Made by a program: the position numbers and the translations under genes
In this document: positions 1 through 7,929 of the stretch, piece by piece
How positions within the stretch are numbered: position 1 is the stretch's first letter
Layout of the letters: every line of letters starts with the position of its first letter
Notes under the pieces: model-generated
Seen by the model: the letters and a program-made list of their open reading frames with translations, nothing else
Databases searched by the model: none
What the model was told of the DNA's origin: nothing
NCBI GenBank assembly: GCA_025056835.1
Contig: JANWVS010000009.1
Location: 1-15,081, forward strand
Source of the DNA: Gemmataceae bacterium
Lineage (GTDB): Bacteria; Planctomycetota; Planctomycetia; Gemmatales; Gemmataceae
Direction: 5' to 3'
Length of the DNA stretch: 15,081 nucleotides

Positions 1-3000
1 GCAGCCGCATCCTTGGCCTCTAGGGTTGCCAGCCAGCCATCATCAACGATCGAGCCGTGCAGCACACCCGACAACTCTTCAAAACGAAGTTCGATCGGGT
101 TGGTGGGGCGATCGACACCGACCAGCCAAAACCGCACGCGGTTCGATCCGACCCGGGACGCCGCCAGCCGGAGCGGGCCGCTCGTCCACGAGCGACTGCG
201 ATTGACAAAGGCGAGCAGTTCCCGCTCGGCGAAACGCGCCAGACTCTCTTCGACGTGGTGCAGCATTTCACGTAAGCGATGGACTTTGTACGGCGGTCCG
301 CCGCGCTGGACCCAGCGCTCCGCTCGGCGCAATTTAGTAAACAGCTTCGGCAGCGTGCCGGCGTGAAATCCCGGCCGTAACAGCCGCACCATCGTTTCGC
401 CATGACAGCCAACCACGACCGGCCCCAGGTGGGTTCGTCGATTGGCCCGGTACAACCGCCAGTTTTCTTTGAACTCCCACACCAAGAACCCCGCCGCTCC
501 CGGCAACAAGTGCAAGACGAAGAAGGCAAGGCTGTACGCTAACGGCGGGCCTAGAAACATGATCGGCGCCGCCAGCAGCTCGGTGAGCGGCACCCAGAAC
601 GGCATAAGCAGTTTCGCCGCCACCGTCACCGCCGGAAAGTGTTTGATGGGATTGACCGTCGGCTCGATGAGCACGTTGATGAACAAACGGGCAACGTAAG
701 AGACGAGAAACCACAAATAACCGAAGACGATCTTGGCCGCCAACGTCAGCCGGTTCTCGCCGCCGCGGAAGCGAAACGTCTCATCCACCTCGTAAATCAG
801 GCGATCGACTCCTTCGAGCACAGCGTGCGACCAGTCAATAAGTAAGCGCACCAGACCCGGAACCAAACTCGATAGGTATTCCCAGTGTCCCAAAACCCAG
901 TCGGTGGCCGCCTCTTCCCACGCTCGTCCCCAGCGCGAATTGACAAACCAGCCGACCGCCGCCAGCGCCGCTCCTGCCAGCGCGCTGGCGGCCATCGGCT
1001 CAATTCCGGCAAGCCAAGCCGTCAGACCAACGAGCAGACCGATCGGCAACGGCCGCACGACGTACCGTCCCACAAACACCACCGGCGGGCTGGAAAAGAA
1101 ACCGATCAACGGCGGCCAGCGCGTCAGCGCCAGCGGCCAGTCATAACAAACTCGCCGCAAGCCGACCCAACCGAGGCGACCAACAGCGACAAGCCAGCGC
1201 CGGCACAATGGCGAATGCATCAGCAGCCAGAACAACGTTCCCAAGACCAAGGACGCCATGCCGAGCCTGCCCCAATCGATGGCGACGTGTCCGGCTGCCG
1301 CCGTCGCCGCTTCCTCGCCTTTGCCCAGGGCCTCTTGCGGCTCATGAGCGGAAGGCTGGGCGTGGTGCTCGGCGCGGACCCAAGGCATGTACGGGGCCAG
1401 ACGCACCAACTGGGCGATTTCGTGAAGGAACACCAGGGTGGCGAAGGCGCCGACAAACGGGATCAGGACGAACAACGTCAGCCAACGCCCCAGCCGCGTG
1501 CCAAAAAAGAGGGCGTTGAACCGTTGCAAGCCGCGCAAATAAATCTCGCCGCGGCGATAGGTGCCGGCAGCGGCGCGGGCCAGGTCGCGATTGATGCGAA
1601 GGAGCGGATCGCCGCACACCAACTCGCGCGGGCCGCTCAAGTCGGCAAGTTTGACTTCGTTGCGCGCCACGGCATCGCGAACATCGCCGAGGTTGATGAA
1701 GCCACGCTCGACGACGCGATCCAGCAATTCTTCCACGAGCTTGGCTAACGAGACTCGCTCGGGAAAGTTGTGCGCGGCCAGCCCGGCGCGCCGGATCGCT
1801 TCCATCAGCGTCGGCCGCAGTTGGTCGCGGACATGCTCGGCGGCGCTGTGCAAAGCGTCGTGCAGCAATCGGCTCAGCTCAGCTCGTTCTCTTCCCGCCA
1901 CAGTCAACGCCGGTACCAAGGCGAGGGCGCGGCGGAGGTGTTTCAGTGCTCGCACCCTGGGCTGCGACGGCAACGGCTGAACCAACGGTCGGCGAAAAAG
2001 TGCGTACGCCCACTCGACCAGGTCCACGGAATAGATCGGCCGTTCGTGGTCGAGACAAATCTTCTGAAGATCGTAGAGCAGGCGTGCTTCGGAGGTCCAG
2101 AAGCCCCGGGCGCCGCCGGGTAACAAGGCCGTGAGCGCCGCCGTCCAAGCACCTCGCGCGGTGTGGTCCCAGCCGAGCGCCGAAGCCAGACGATCGACGA
2201 GCCGGGCGATAGCGTCACGGGCGCCGATGCTGCCCGCGGCGGCAACGTCGGCAGCTTCGGTGTGCGATGCCGACTGACGTAACAGTGCTGCCCTGACACT
2301 GTTTCCCTTGGCCAAGGCCCGCTCGGCTCGCATCAGCAGCGCGGTCGCCGCCGCCGGCGAAATCATCGAGAACGTACCGTCGACCTCGGCGGGGACGGCC
2401 GCTTCGTTGCGACTCGCTTCGAGCGTTGCCGGCTCCGGCGCTCCCGGCAGCCGCGCCGCAAGCAGCAGTGCAGCTGCGTCGACATCCTGGCGGAGCACGC
2501 GGTCGATACGCTCCGGGTCATCAAGCCCGGGAAAGAAATGCGCCAGCATCGCAGGTCGAAAATGCCGCAACTCGAGAAAAAGGGCGGCGAATTCTTCGTA
2601 GGCCGTGGCGTCGTCGCGCGGCGGCACGAGGTATTTTTCGTGGCGGAGGACCGTGCGGATCTCATCGAATTCCGCGCGGCCGATAGCGGCGAGCCGCGCC
2701 TGCACCTCATCGGCGGTCAACCGGCGGGCGGCAACCGCGGCGTGGACCCGCGCATGAAACAACAACCGCCAGCACTTGACCAACGCCCAGTCGCGCGGTA
2801 GCTGTGCCAAGCGAATCGGATCGGGCGCGGCGATCAACAACAACGTGTCCGGCAGGTCGTTCTCGGCCTCGATGCCAAGTTCCGCGCGTTCGGCCAGCGT
2901 CAGCAGAACATCGCGGCCGATGACGTAGCTCTTGGCGTGCGGCACACGCAATCCCAGACCGCCGAGGCGCCGATCCAGCTTAATGACGCGGCGCAACACG

Positions 3001-3092
3001 CGGGGGGGCACGAGCAACGCCGCCGGGTCGGTTGCCCGCAAAAGGCGTCTCAGTTCCGCCGGGTCGAGCGCCGGCGCCGTGATGGTTGCCAT
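1..3092 (-). CDS. Very large multi-pass membrane protein of unknown family (3' end outside window)
   Basis: I do not recognise this family. The reading frame is open from the ATG at 3092 to the left edge, giving 1030 codons with no stop seen. Residues 1 to about 530 look soluble, mostly helical, and rich in Ala, Leu and Arg. Hydrophobic segments follow at about 537-556, 608-627, 671-697, 700-718, 784-809 and 822-872 (probably two helices). Residues 895-918 then carry a compact motif, GCHGETMVRLLRPGFH followed by LPKLF, and a charged tail continues past residue 1030. There is no HExxH or Walker motif; HEIAQ at 557 is not a metalloprotease site. No clear Shine-Dalgarno sequence precedes the start, but no other in-frame ATG lies in the 119-nt gap. 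The gene diverges from the 3212 gene. It could be a membrane-anchored partner of the nearby vWA/PP2C pair, but that is only proximity. I am confident it is coding; function is unknown. Confidence 0.85.
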   Translation of the reverse strand, partial: MATITAPALDPAELRRLLRATDPAALLVPPRVLRRVIKLDRRLGGLGLRVPHAKSYVIGRDVLLTLAERAELGIEAENDLPDTLLLIAAPDPIRLAQLPRDWALVKCWRLLFHARVHAAVAARRLTADEVQARLAAIGRAEFDEIRTVLRHEKYLVPPRDDATAYEEFAALFLELRHFRPAMLAHFFPGLDDPERIDRVLRQDVDAAALLLAARLPGAPEPATLEASRNEAAVPAEVDGTFSMISPAAATALLMRAERALAKGNSVRAALLRQSASHTEAADVAAAGSIGARDAIARLVDRLASALGWDHTARGAWTAALTALLPGGARGFWTSEARLLYDLQKICLDHERPIYSVDLVEWAYALFRRPLVQPLPSQPRVRALKHLRRALALVPALTVAGRERAELSRLLHDALHSAAEHVRDQLRPTLMEAIRRAGLAAHNFPERVSLAKLVEELLDRVVERGFINLGDVRDAVARNEVKLADLSGPRELVCGDPLLRINRDLARAAAGTYRRGEIYLRGLQRFNALFFGTRLGRWLTLFVLIPFVGAFATLVFLHEIAQLVRLAPYMPWVRAEHHAQPSAHEPQEALGKGEEAATAAAGHVAIDWGRLGMASLVLGTLFWLLMHSPLCRRWLVAVGRLGWVGLRRVCYDWPLALTRWPPLIGFFSSPPVVFVGRYVVRPLPIGLLVGLTAWLAGIEPMAASALAGAALAAVGWFVNSRWGRAWEEAATDWVLGHWEYLSSLVPGLVRLLIDWSHAVLEGVDRLIYEVDETFRFRGGENRLTLAAKIVFGYLWFLVSYVARLFINVLIEPTVNPIKHFPAVTVAAKLLMPFWVPLTELLAAPIMFLGPPLAYSLAFFVLHLLPGAAGFLVWEFKENWRLYRANRRTHLGPVVVGCHGETMVRLLRPGFHAGTLPKLFTKLRRAERWVQRGGPPYKVHRLREMLHHVEESLARFAERELLAFVNRSRSWTSGPLRLAASRVGSNRVRFWLVGVDRPTNPIELRFEELSGVLHGSIVDDGWLATLEAKDAA

Positions 3093-3211
3093 GGTAGTTG
3101 TCGGCCAGGTAACGATCGTCTCGTTGGCAAGCGGTCCGTTAGTTTGGCGGTGCGAATTGGGCGTATCATATCGATTCCCCGCCGTCGGAATCTTTCCGTG
3201 GTCGGAAGCGT
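3093..3211. promoter_or_regulatory. Divergent intergenic region with a candidate -10 for the minus-strand gene
   Basis: This 119-nt gap separates two divergent genes. On the minus strand TATGAT (positions 3170 to 3165) matches five of six bases of a sigma-70 -10 element, about 70 nt before the ATG at 3092. It sits in the 9-mer GATATGATA, which recurs upstream of the PP2C fusion gene. No convincing -35 is visible on either strand. On the plus strand TATCAT (3164-3169) could serve the 3212 gene, with only a weak TTTGGC 15 nt upstream. Confidence 0.35.
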
Positions 3212-3868
3212 ATGAGCCTGCATTATTTCTATCGGATTGAGCGGCGATGGTGGCACGAGCGTGTGCTGCCGGCGTTGGCCGCCAGTCGCCGGCAACGCAG
3301 CTTCGCGCCGTGCCTCGAGTTGTGTCGGGACCTGGCTCGGCGCGACTCGGTCGCTGCCGACGCTCTGGTTCGTCTCGTACCGGCTGGTCTGAGGTACGAC
3401 CTGCTCCGCTGGCATGCGCTGATTGATGAGTGTCTGGTTTACGGTGCCGACGCCCTACCGCGTCTGCCGTGCCTGGCGGCTGCCTTGCAATGCCTGACGG
3501 CGGCGACGGCGCGGCCAGCCGCCGGCCCCAAACAGTGGGTGCGACGGAGCGATTTCAGCCCGATCGACCAGGCGTACTTCGGCGCCCGCGACCTGCGCCT
3601 GGGCGGCACCTGGCACCGGCCCGACTACGTCGGCTGGAACGACGCTGCCGACATCGACCGCCTCGCCGCCTACCTTCGCAGCGTCGATCCGGAGCGGTGG
3701 ACCAGCGCCCAGCTGGCACCGCTGACGGGACTGGCCGACGAACAAGAGCGCACCGAGGAGTTGGCCTACCTCCGCGACGAGTGGCCGGCGCTGGTGGCCC
3801 TTTACGACCAGGCTCAGGCCGCTGGGCAGATCGTCGTTTGCGAACGAGTCGACGCCGCCGACGACTAA
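3212..3868 (+). CDS. Hypothetical protein, 218 aa
   Basis: I do not recognise this family. The protein starts with an aromatic and basic segment (MSLHYFYRIERRWWHERVLP) and reads as a soluble, mainly helical protein rich in Leu, Ala, Arg, Asp and Trp. It has no signal peptide, no membrane helix and no recognisable catalytic motif. Cysteines are scattered (for example in CLELC near residue 32) and do not form a CxxC pair. The ATG at 3212 follows a weak GGAAG. Its TAA overlaps the TAG of the convergent vWA gene by 4 nt, so the two transcripts must run into each other. It diverges from the large membrane protein. Codon use and amino-acid composition match the neighbours, and the opposite-strand frames here are shorter and less protein-like. 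Possibly a lineage-specific helper of the flanking genes, but nothing in the sequence proves it. Confidence 0.75.
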   Translation: MSLHYFYRIERRWWHERVLPALAASRRQRSFAPCLELCRDLARRDSVAADALVRLVPAGLRYDLLRWHALIDECLVYGADALPRLPCLAAALQCLTAATARPAAGPKQWVRRSDFSPIDQAYFGARDLRLGGTWHRPDYVGWNDAADIDRLAAYLRSVDPERWTSAQLAPLTGLADEQERTEELAYLRDEWPALVALYDQAQAAGQIVVCERVDAADD

Positions 3869-5262
3869 AAGTCGATGTCTTGGGCGACCACTAGCTCCTC
3901 GGCGCGCGATGACGCCGCCAGTGAACGATTGAGCATTTCCTGGGAGATGGTTCCTTTGCGGAGGAATTCGGCCTGCATGGCTCGATACTGATTGGCGACG
4001 GCCTGGTCGCCGAACTCCTGGAATTTCTGGACCAGAGCGGCGAGGAGCTTGGCGATGATGGCTCGATCGCGATCGGTCGCCCTGTTTTGCTGGACGGCGT
4101 CGATCTTGGTTTGCAGGAACAGTACTTGCCGCTGGACCTCGGCACGGGCGAGTACCCGTTTGACGTCGCCGCTGCGTTCCTGGGCGCGGGCTGGGTCGGC
4201 GGTGTATTCGACGACAATGTTCGTTTCGACGGCTTGTTGGAGCTTTCCTGCGGCGGGCAGGTCGTAACGCAACGTGGCCTTGGCGATGCGGAAACGCTGA
4301 TTGGCGGCCCGAGCGGGGAGCGAACAGCGAAACAGGAATTCGTAGGCCTTGCCGTGCTCCATTTGTTCCAGGCGAAGAACGACCTGATTGTTGGCATCAG
4401 GTTCGAGACTGCCGACGAACAAGATTTCCGGCCGCGTGCGGTACAGTTCGCGGACGTGCAGCTCGGGCGACAACCACAGGGTCAAGGTGACGTTGGTCGC
4501 CTGGATGTTCTTTTGGCCCTGGAGCACCTGGAAGAAGTACTGTTCGGCGTCGGTTTCGTGGCGAATGTGGTTGAAGCCGCCGGCGAGATTGGTGCGGGCG
4601 ATTTCCGTGAGGAAGGCGACCTTACATTCGCCAGTGCCGAAGGCGACGATGGGAAGGTTGTATTGTTGGCCGAGCGTCTGCGCTTCGACCAAGGCCTGGC
4701 CGGGATCTTCGTCCTCGCCATCGGTAAGCACGACGAGTTTGCGGGTGCGTTGGCCGTCGTCGTGGTTGGTGAGGAGGACGCGAATGGCGGCGAGGCCTTT
4801 GCCCAGCGACGTGCCGCCCCCGCCCACCGTGCCAAGAGTACGCAAGGCATTGAGCACGACGTCGGCCGCCATGGGGCTGACGTGTTGTAACAAGACATGG
4901 GGATAGTCGTCAAAGGCGACGAGGCTGATCATGTCGTCGGGCCCAAGCCGTTCCGCCAATTTTTGCACGACGGCGCAGGCCATCTCGCGGCGGCTCGGCA
5001 CATTGGAAACGACGCGCTGCGTGGCGTGTCCCTCGGTGAAGCCGTCGCCGATCTTTTGGGCGTTGGGATCGTGGCGCACGAGAAAATCCATCGAGCCGCT
5101 GACATCGACCAAGAGCAACAAATGAACCGGCAGCTGGGCAGCGGCGCCGACTCCCGAAGCGGTGTCTGGTTCGACGGTGAGCAGGACATGGACGTCTTCC
5201 GGCTTGCCGGGTTCCAAAAACGGCCGGTCGAGCTTCCATTTCAAGCGAAAAGCGTCGGGCAT
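3865..5262 (-). CDS. vWA (von Willebrand factor A) domain protein with intact MIDAS, 465 aa
   Basis: This protein carries a von Willebrand factor A domain, a metal-dependent protein-binding fold, at about residues 45-240. The MIDAS motif is complete: D53-x-S55-x-S57 in LLLVDVSGSM, T151 in GGGGTSLG, and D181 in VLTDGEDED. A beta-rich region follows (about 250-350), then a helical, Gln- and Arg-rich C-terminal part (about 350-465) that could form a coiled coil or bundle. No signal peptide or membrane helix is seen, so it is probably cytoplasmic. An AGGGGA-like Shine-Dalgarno sequence overlapping the stop of the upstream PP2C gene sets the start at 5262. The gap is only 9 nt, so translation of the two is likely coupled. 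In TerY-P systems a vWA protein is encoded with a PP2C phosphatase and a kinase, and this pair resembles that arrangement. The vWA assignment is secure; its partner and role are inferred. Confidence 0.93.
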   Translation of the reverse strand: MPDAFRLKWKLDRPFLEPGKPEDVHVLLTVEPDTASGVGAAAQLPVHLLLLVDVSGSMDFLVRHDPNAQKIGDGFTEGHATQRVVSNVPSRREMACAVVQKLAERLGPDDMISLVAFDDYPHVLLQHVSPMAADVVLNALRTLGTVGGGGTSLGKGLAAIRVLLTNHDDGQRTRKLVVLTDGEDEDPGQALVEAQTLGQQYNLPIVAFGTGECKVAFLTEIARTNLAGGFNHIRHETDAEQYFFQVLQGQKNIQATNVTLTLWLSPELHVRELYRTRPEILFVGSLEPDANNQVVLRLEQMEHGKAYEFLFRCSLPARAANQRFRIAKATLRYDLPAAGKLQQAVETNIVVEYTADPARAQERSGDVKRVLARAEVQRQVLFLQTKIDAVQQNRATDRDRAIIAKLLAALVQKFQEFGDQAVANQYRAMQAEFLRKGTISQEMLNRSLAASSRAEELVVAQDIDF

Positions 5263-5271
5263 GATGGTCCC

Positions 5272-7068
5272 CTACTCTACCGGCGTCGTGGACGACGCGG
5301 CCGGCAGGACTTTGATGACGATACAGGTGATGTTGTCGCCGAATCCTTCCGGTTCGAGCGGCGACGGTAGGCGTTGTAGGCCATCGGCGGCATCCACCAA
5401 CAGTTCGGCTAACTCCTGAGCGGGCAACGCCCGATGGGCACCGACCAGCTCGCCCAGCGCGGCTTCATCGAGGAACGCGCCGTCCTCGACCAAGCCGTCG
5501 CTGCACAGCACGAGAATGTCGCCCGGCAACAGCGGCCAACGGGTGATGGTCGGCACGCAGGCGTCGTCCAGCAATTCGACCGAGCCGTCGGGGGCCACCG
5601 TGCAGCCGCCGACGCACTCGCGCAGCGCCTTGGCCATCATACCGAGCTGGCTCAGTTCTTCCGGGGGCGTGCCTTGCGTCAGCAAGTGAGAGCCGAGGTC
5701 GCCGTCAACCGTCAGTTGTTCGACCAGCGGACCGTCGATGAGGTAGGCTCGGCTGTCACCCAAGTTGGCCAAGAGCAACTCCCGCCCTTCGAGCCAGCCG
5801 ACAACCAGGGTCGTCCCCATGAGGTCGCGGCCTTGGGCCAGTTGCTGGCGATAGCCTTTTTCTAAGGCCCAATCCAGCAAGGCCTGCGTCCCGCGCCGGC
5901 AGACGCGCGTGATCTTCCCCGGAAAGTCGGCAGCCCGCGTCGTCGCATCCAGCTCATTTTCCAGCACGATCATGGTCATCATGCTGGCGAGTTGACCGCT
6001 GCCGACGTGGCAGGTTGAGATGCCATCCGCCACAGCGGCCAACGCTCGGTCCGGATCGGCGAATTGCCGCACCAGCACCTGGTCTTCATTGGCCTTGCCC
6101 AAGGCCTCCTTGGCCTGTCCCACGCGCGTGACTTGGCCGATCTCCCAACGCACCGAGCCGGTCCACTTCCTGCGGCCGCGGGCGCGGTCGACCGCCTCGC
6201 GCAGCGCCTCGACCAATCCCTGCGGCGACGTGAAACGCTTCTCGGGTTCCACGCTCAATCCCTGGCGCAAAACGATCTCGATGCCTTCGAGCAGGCCAGG
6301 GGCGAAGACGCGCAAGGGGGGCAAGTCGTGGCCAAAAGCCTCCAACCCCGCGCCCCGGAAGCCGTCGGGCAAACGCCGGGCCAGCCAATACCAGCCGCAC
6401 AGCGCCAGGTGGTACACGTCGGTCCGTGGTCCGATTTGTTCAGCGCGATAGCTGGAAATCTCCGGTGGGACGAAGGCGGCATTGGCCCGAAGCTGGTCCG
6501 GACACTCGCCGAAGCGGAACACTGCCAAGTCCATGTTGGTGATGCGCAACCGGCGTCCGGACCGTTCGATCTCGACCGGGTCGAAGGGAAGCCACACCAG
6601 GCCGTGACGGTGCAGTTCCGTCAGCATTTCTGCCATTTGGGTCAGGTAGGCGAGCAGGCGATCGAGATCGACCAGCGGATCGCTCGCCGGCATTGTCCAG
6701 GGCACGACCCAATCCCCCGTCGCCTCGACGAGGGCCCAGGCGCCTTCGTCCTGACGGATGACTTGCACCGGCGGCAGCGCCCAGGTGACTATCTCGAGCC
6801 TGCGTTGCAAAGGGTCGAGCCATTCGTCTTCGCGTACCGTGGGCAGCCAGTGGATGCGCCGCCAACCCAGCGCCGTCCGTGCCAGCACCGCCCCGCCGGG
6901 CTGCGTCAATCGTTGCCGTTGGTCATCGCTCAGCTCCAGCATTTGGCCCGGCAAGGGACAGAGGCGCGGCGGGCGCTCCTCCGCCGGGGGTGCGAGGTCC
7001 GCGTTGCACCGATCGCAGAATTCGGGGTCTTGCGACAAAAAGCCGCACGCATGACAATGCACGGGCAT
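5272..7068 (-). CDS. Zinc ribbon - pseudokinase - PP2C phosphatase fusion, 598 aa
   Basis: Three modules are visible. A zinc ribbon lies at residues 5-21 (C5, C8, C18, C21; CxxC-x9-CxxC). Residues about 70-297 resemble a Ser/Thr kinase fold: LHRHGLVW, then ITNMDLAVF, then FVPPE and DVYHLALCGW match the HRD, DFG, APE and DVYSLG regions. HRD reads WLP and DFG reads NMD, and no VAIK lysine is evident, so catalysis looks lost. Residues about 305-588 are a PPM/PP2C metal-dependent Ser/Thr phosphatase with its hallmarks intact: NED at 327-329, ADG at 347-349, GTT at 418-420, GDSRAYL at 437-443, SDG at 523-525 and GDNIT at 577-581. The likely role is dephosphorylation of protein Ser/Thr, with the pseudokinase as a scaffold or sensor. 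It is followed 9 nt later by the vWA gene. A TATGAT -10-like element in the 57-nt gap upstream may give it its own promoter. Confidence 0.93.
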   Translation of the reverse strand: MPVHCHACGFLSQDPEFCDRCNADLAPPAEERPPRLCPLPGQMLELSDDQRQRLTQPGGAVLARTALGWRRIHWLPTVREDEWLDPLQRRLEIVTWALPPVQVIRQDEGAWALVEATGDWVVPWTMPASDPLVDLDRLLAYLTQMAEMLTELHRHGLVWLPFDPVEIERSGRRLRITNMDLAVFRFGECPDQLRANAAFVPPEISSYRAEQIGPRTDVYHLALCGWYWLARRLPDGFRGAGLEAFGHDLPPLRVFAPGLLEGIEIVLRQGLSVEPEKRFTSPQGLVEALREAVDRARGRRKWTGSVRWEIGQVTRVGQAKEALGKANEDQVLVRQFADPDRALAAVADGISTCHVGSGQLASMMTMIVLENELDATTRAADFPGKITRVCRRGTQALLDWALEKGYRQQLAQGRDLMGTTLVVGWLEGRELLLANLGDSRAYLIDGPLVEQLTVDGDLGSHLLTQGTPPEELSQLGMMAKALRECVGGCTVAPDGSVELLDDACVPTITRWPLLPGDILVLCSDGLVEDGAFLDEAALGELVGAHRALPAQELAELLVDAADGLQRLPSPLEPEGFGDNITCIVIKVLPAASSTTPVE

Positions 7069-7105
7069 GGCGGCCGACTACCCTCGAAGATGGCTCGTCC
7101 TGCTC

Positions 7106-7114
7106 TATCATATC
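7106..7114 (-). promoter_or_regulatory. Candidate -10 element upstream of the PP2C fusion gene
   Basis: On the minus strand this reads GATATGATA, containing TATGAT (7112 to 7107), five of six bases of the sigma-70 -10 consensus, about 38 nt before the PP2C start. The same 9-mer occurs at 3172 to 3164 before the large membrane protein. No good -35 is visible, so activity is uncertain. Confidence 0.35.
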
Positions 7115-7125
7115 AAGTCGTGGGA

Positions 7126-7890
7126 TCACGCTGCTGCCGGAGCATCGGGCGTCTGCTCGGCCGCGGCCACATAAGCGCGAATGATCTGCTCCGCCGGCCC
7201 GTCGCCGCGCAAGCGGCCTTGATCGAACCAAAGCACGCGACCACAGAACGTCCGCAAGAATGCCAAATCGTGGCCGACGAGAACGACAATGCGAGCACGC
7301 CGAATGAATTCCTGCATGCGCGCCTCGGCCTTGCGGCGAAATGCCAGGTCGCCGGCGCCGAAAACCTCGTCGATCAACAAGATTTCGGGATCGCTGGACG
7401 TCGCGATGGCAAAGGCCAGTCGCATGATCATGCCCTGCGAATAGCATTTCAGGGGCAAGTTGAGGCAATCGCCGAGTTCGCAAAAGTCGGCGATATCGCG
7501 TAGTTTCTGGCCGAGGCTGGTCCGCGTTTCGCCTTGGAGATACGACCGGTAGTGGATGTTCTGCCAGCCCGTGGCTTCCGGCTCGAAGCCCAGCGCGATG
7601 TCGAAGAGAGAGCAAATGGAGCCAACGACGTGCCGCCGCCCGCGGGTCACGGGATAGATGCCGGCGATAGCGCGGAGCAGGGTGCTTTTGCCAGCGCCGT
7701 TGGCGCCGACGATGCCGACGCGCTCGCCGTCTCCCAAGGCGAAGCTGACGCCCCGCAGGGCGTGGATGACGCGCCGCGTCGGCGCCCACCCGCGACGGAA
7801 CCAGCCGTGGAGAAGGTATTCTTTGAGCGTGACCCGCGGCCCGCGCAATGGATATTCCAAATCGACGTTATCAAACACGACGGAAGCCAT
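7126..7890 (-). CDS. ABC transporter ATPase, polysaccharide/teichoic-acid export type (Wzt/TagH/KpsT-like)
   Basis: This is a 254-residue ABC ATPase of the class that powers export of lipid-linked or capsular polysaccharides across the inner membrane. Visible motifs are Walker A GANGAGKS (62-69), the family-typical signature YSQGM (150-154) in place of LSGGQ, Walker B EILLIDE (169-175) and the switch histidine H207 in VGHD. The segment around residues 11-48, with LEYPLRG and the basic stretch before the first strand, is typical of the Wzt/TagH subgroup rather than of importers. It stops just after the nucleotide-binding domain, so it lacks the C-terminal carbohydrate-binding domain of long Wzt proteins. 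It lies 39 nt downstream of its permease in the same orientation and is surely co-transcribed with it. Which glycan is exported cannot be read from the window, since no glycosyltransferases are present. Confidence 0.93.
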   Translation of the reverse strand: MASVVFDNVDLEYPLRGPRVTLKEYLLHGWFRRGWAPTRRVIHALRGVSFALGDGERVGIVGANGAGKSTLLRAIAGIYPVTRGRRHVVGSICSLFDIALGFEPEATGWQNIHYRSYLQGETRTSLGQKLRDIADFCELGDCLNLPLKCYSQGMIMRLAFAIATSSDPEILLIDEVFGAGDLAFRRKAEARMQEFIRRARIVVLVGHDLAFLRTFCGRVLWFDQGRLRGDGPAEQIIRAYVAAAEQTPDAPAAA

Positions 7891-7929
7891 GGTTGCCGTC
7901 TCGTTCGTGGCGCCTCAGGTTGCCTCATC

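Noticed and set aside
1419..1436. Possible metalloprotease motif (HEIAQ) in the large membrane protein
   Set aside because: The second histidine of HExxH is missing and no other metal ligands are evident.
885..1748. Plus-strand open frame of 287 codons
   Set aside because: It is codon-aligned antisense to the large membrane protein, whose 1030-codon frame shows real membrane helices; the plus-strand product is Gln/Arg-rich and shapeless.
4087..4890. Plus-strand open frame of 267 codons
   Set aside because: Antisense shadow of the vWA gene, which carries an intact MIDAS.
6064..7503. Plus-strand open frame of 479 codons
   Set aside because: It lies antisense to the PP2C fusion and the ABC ATPase, both with clear motifs; the product has no recognisable domain and low-complexity composition.
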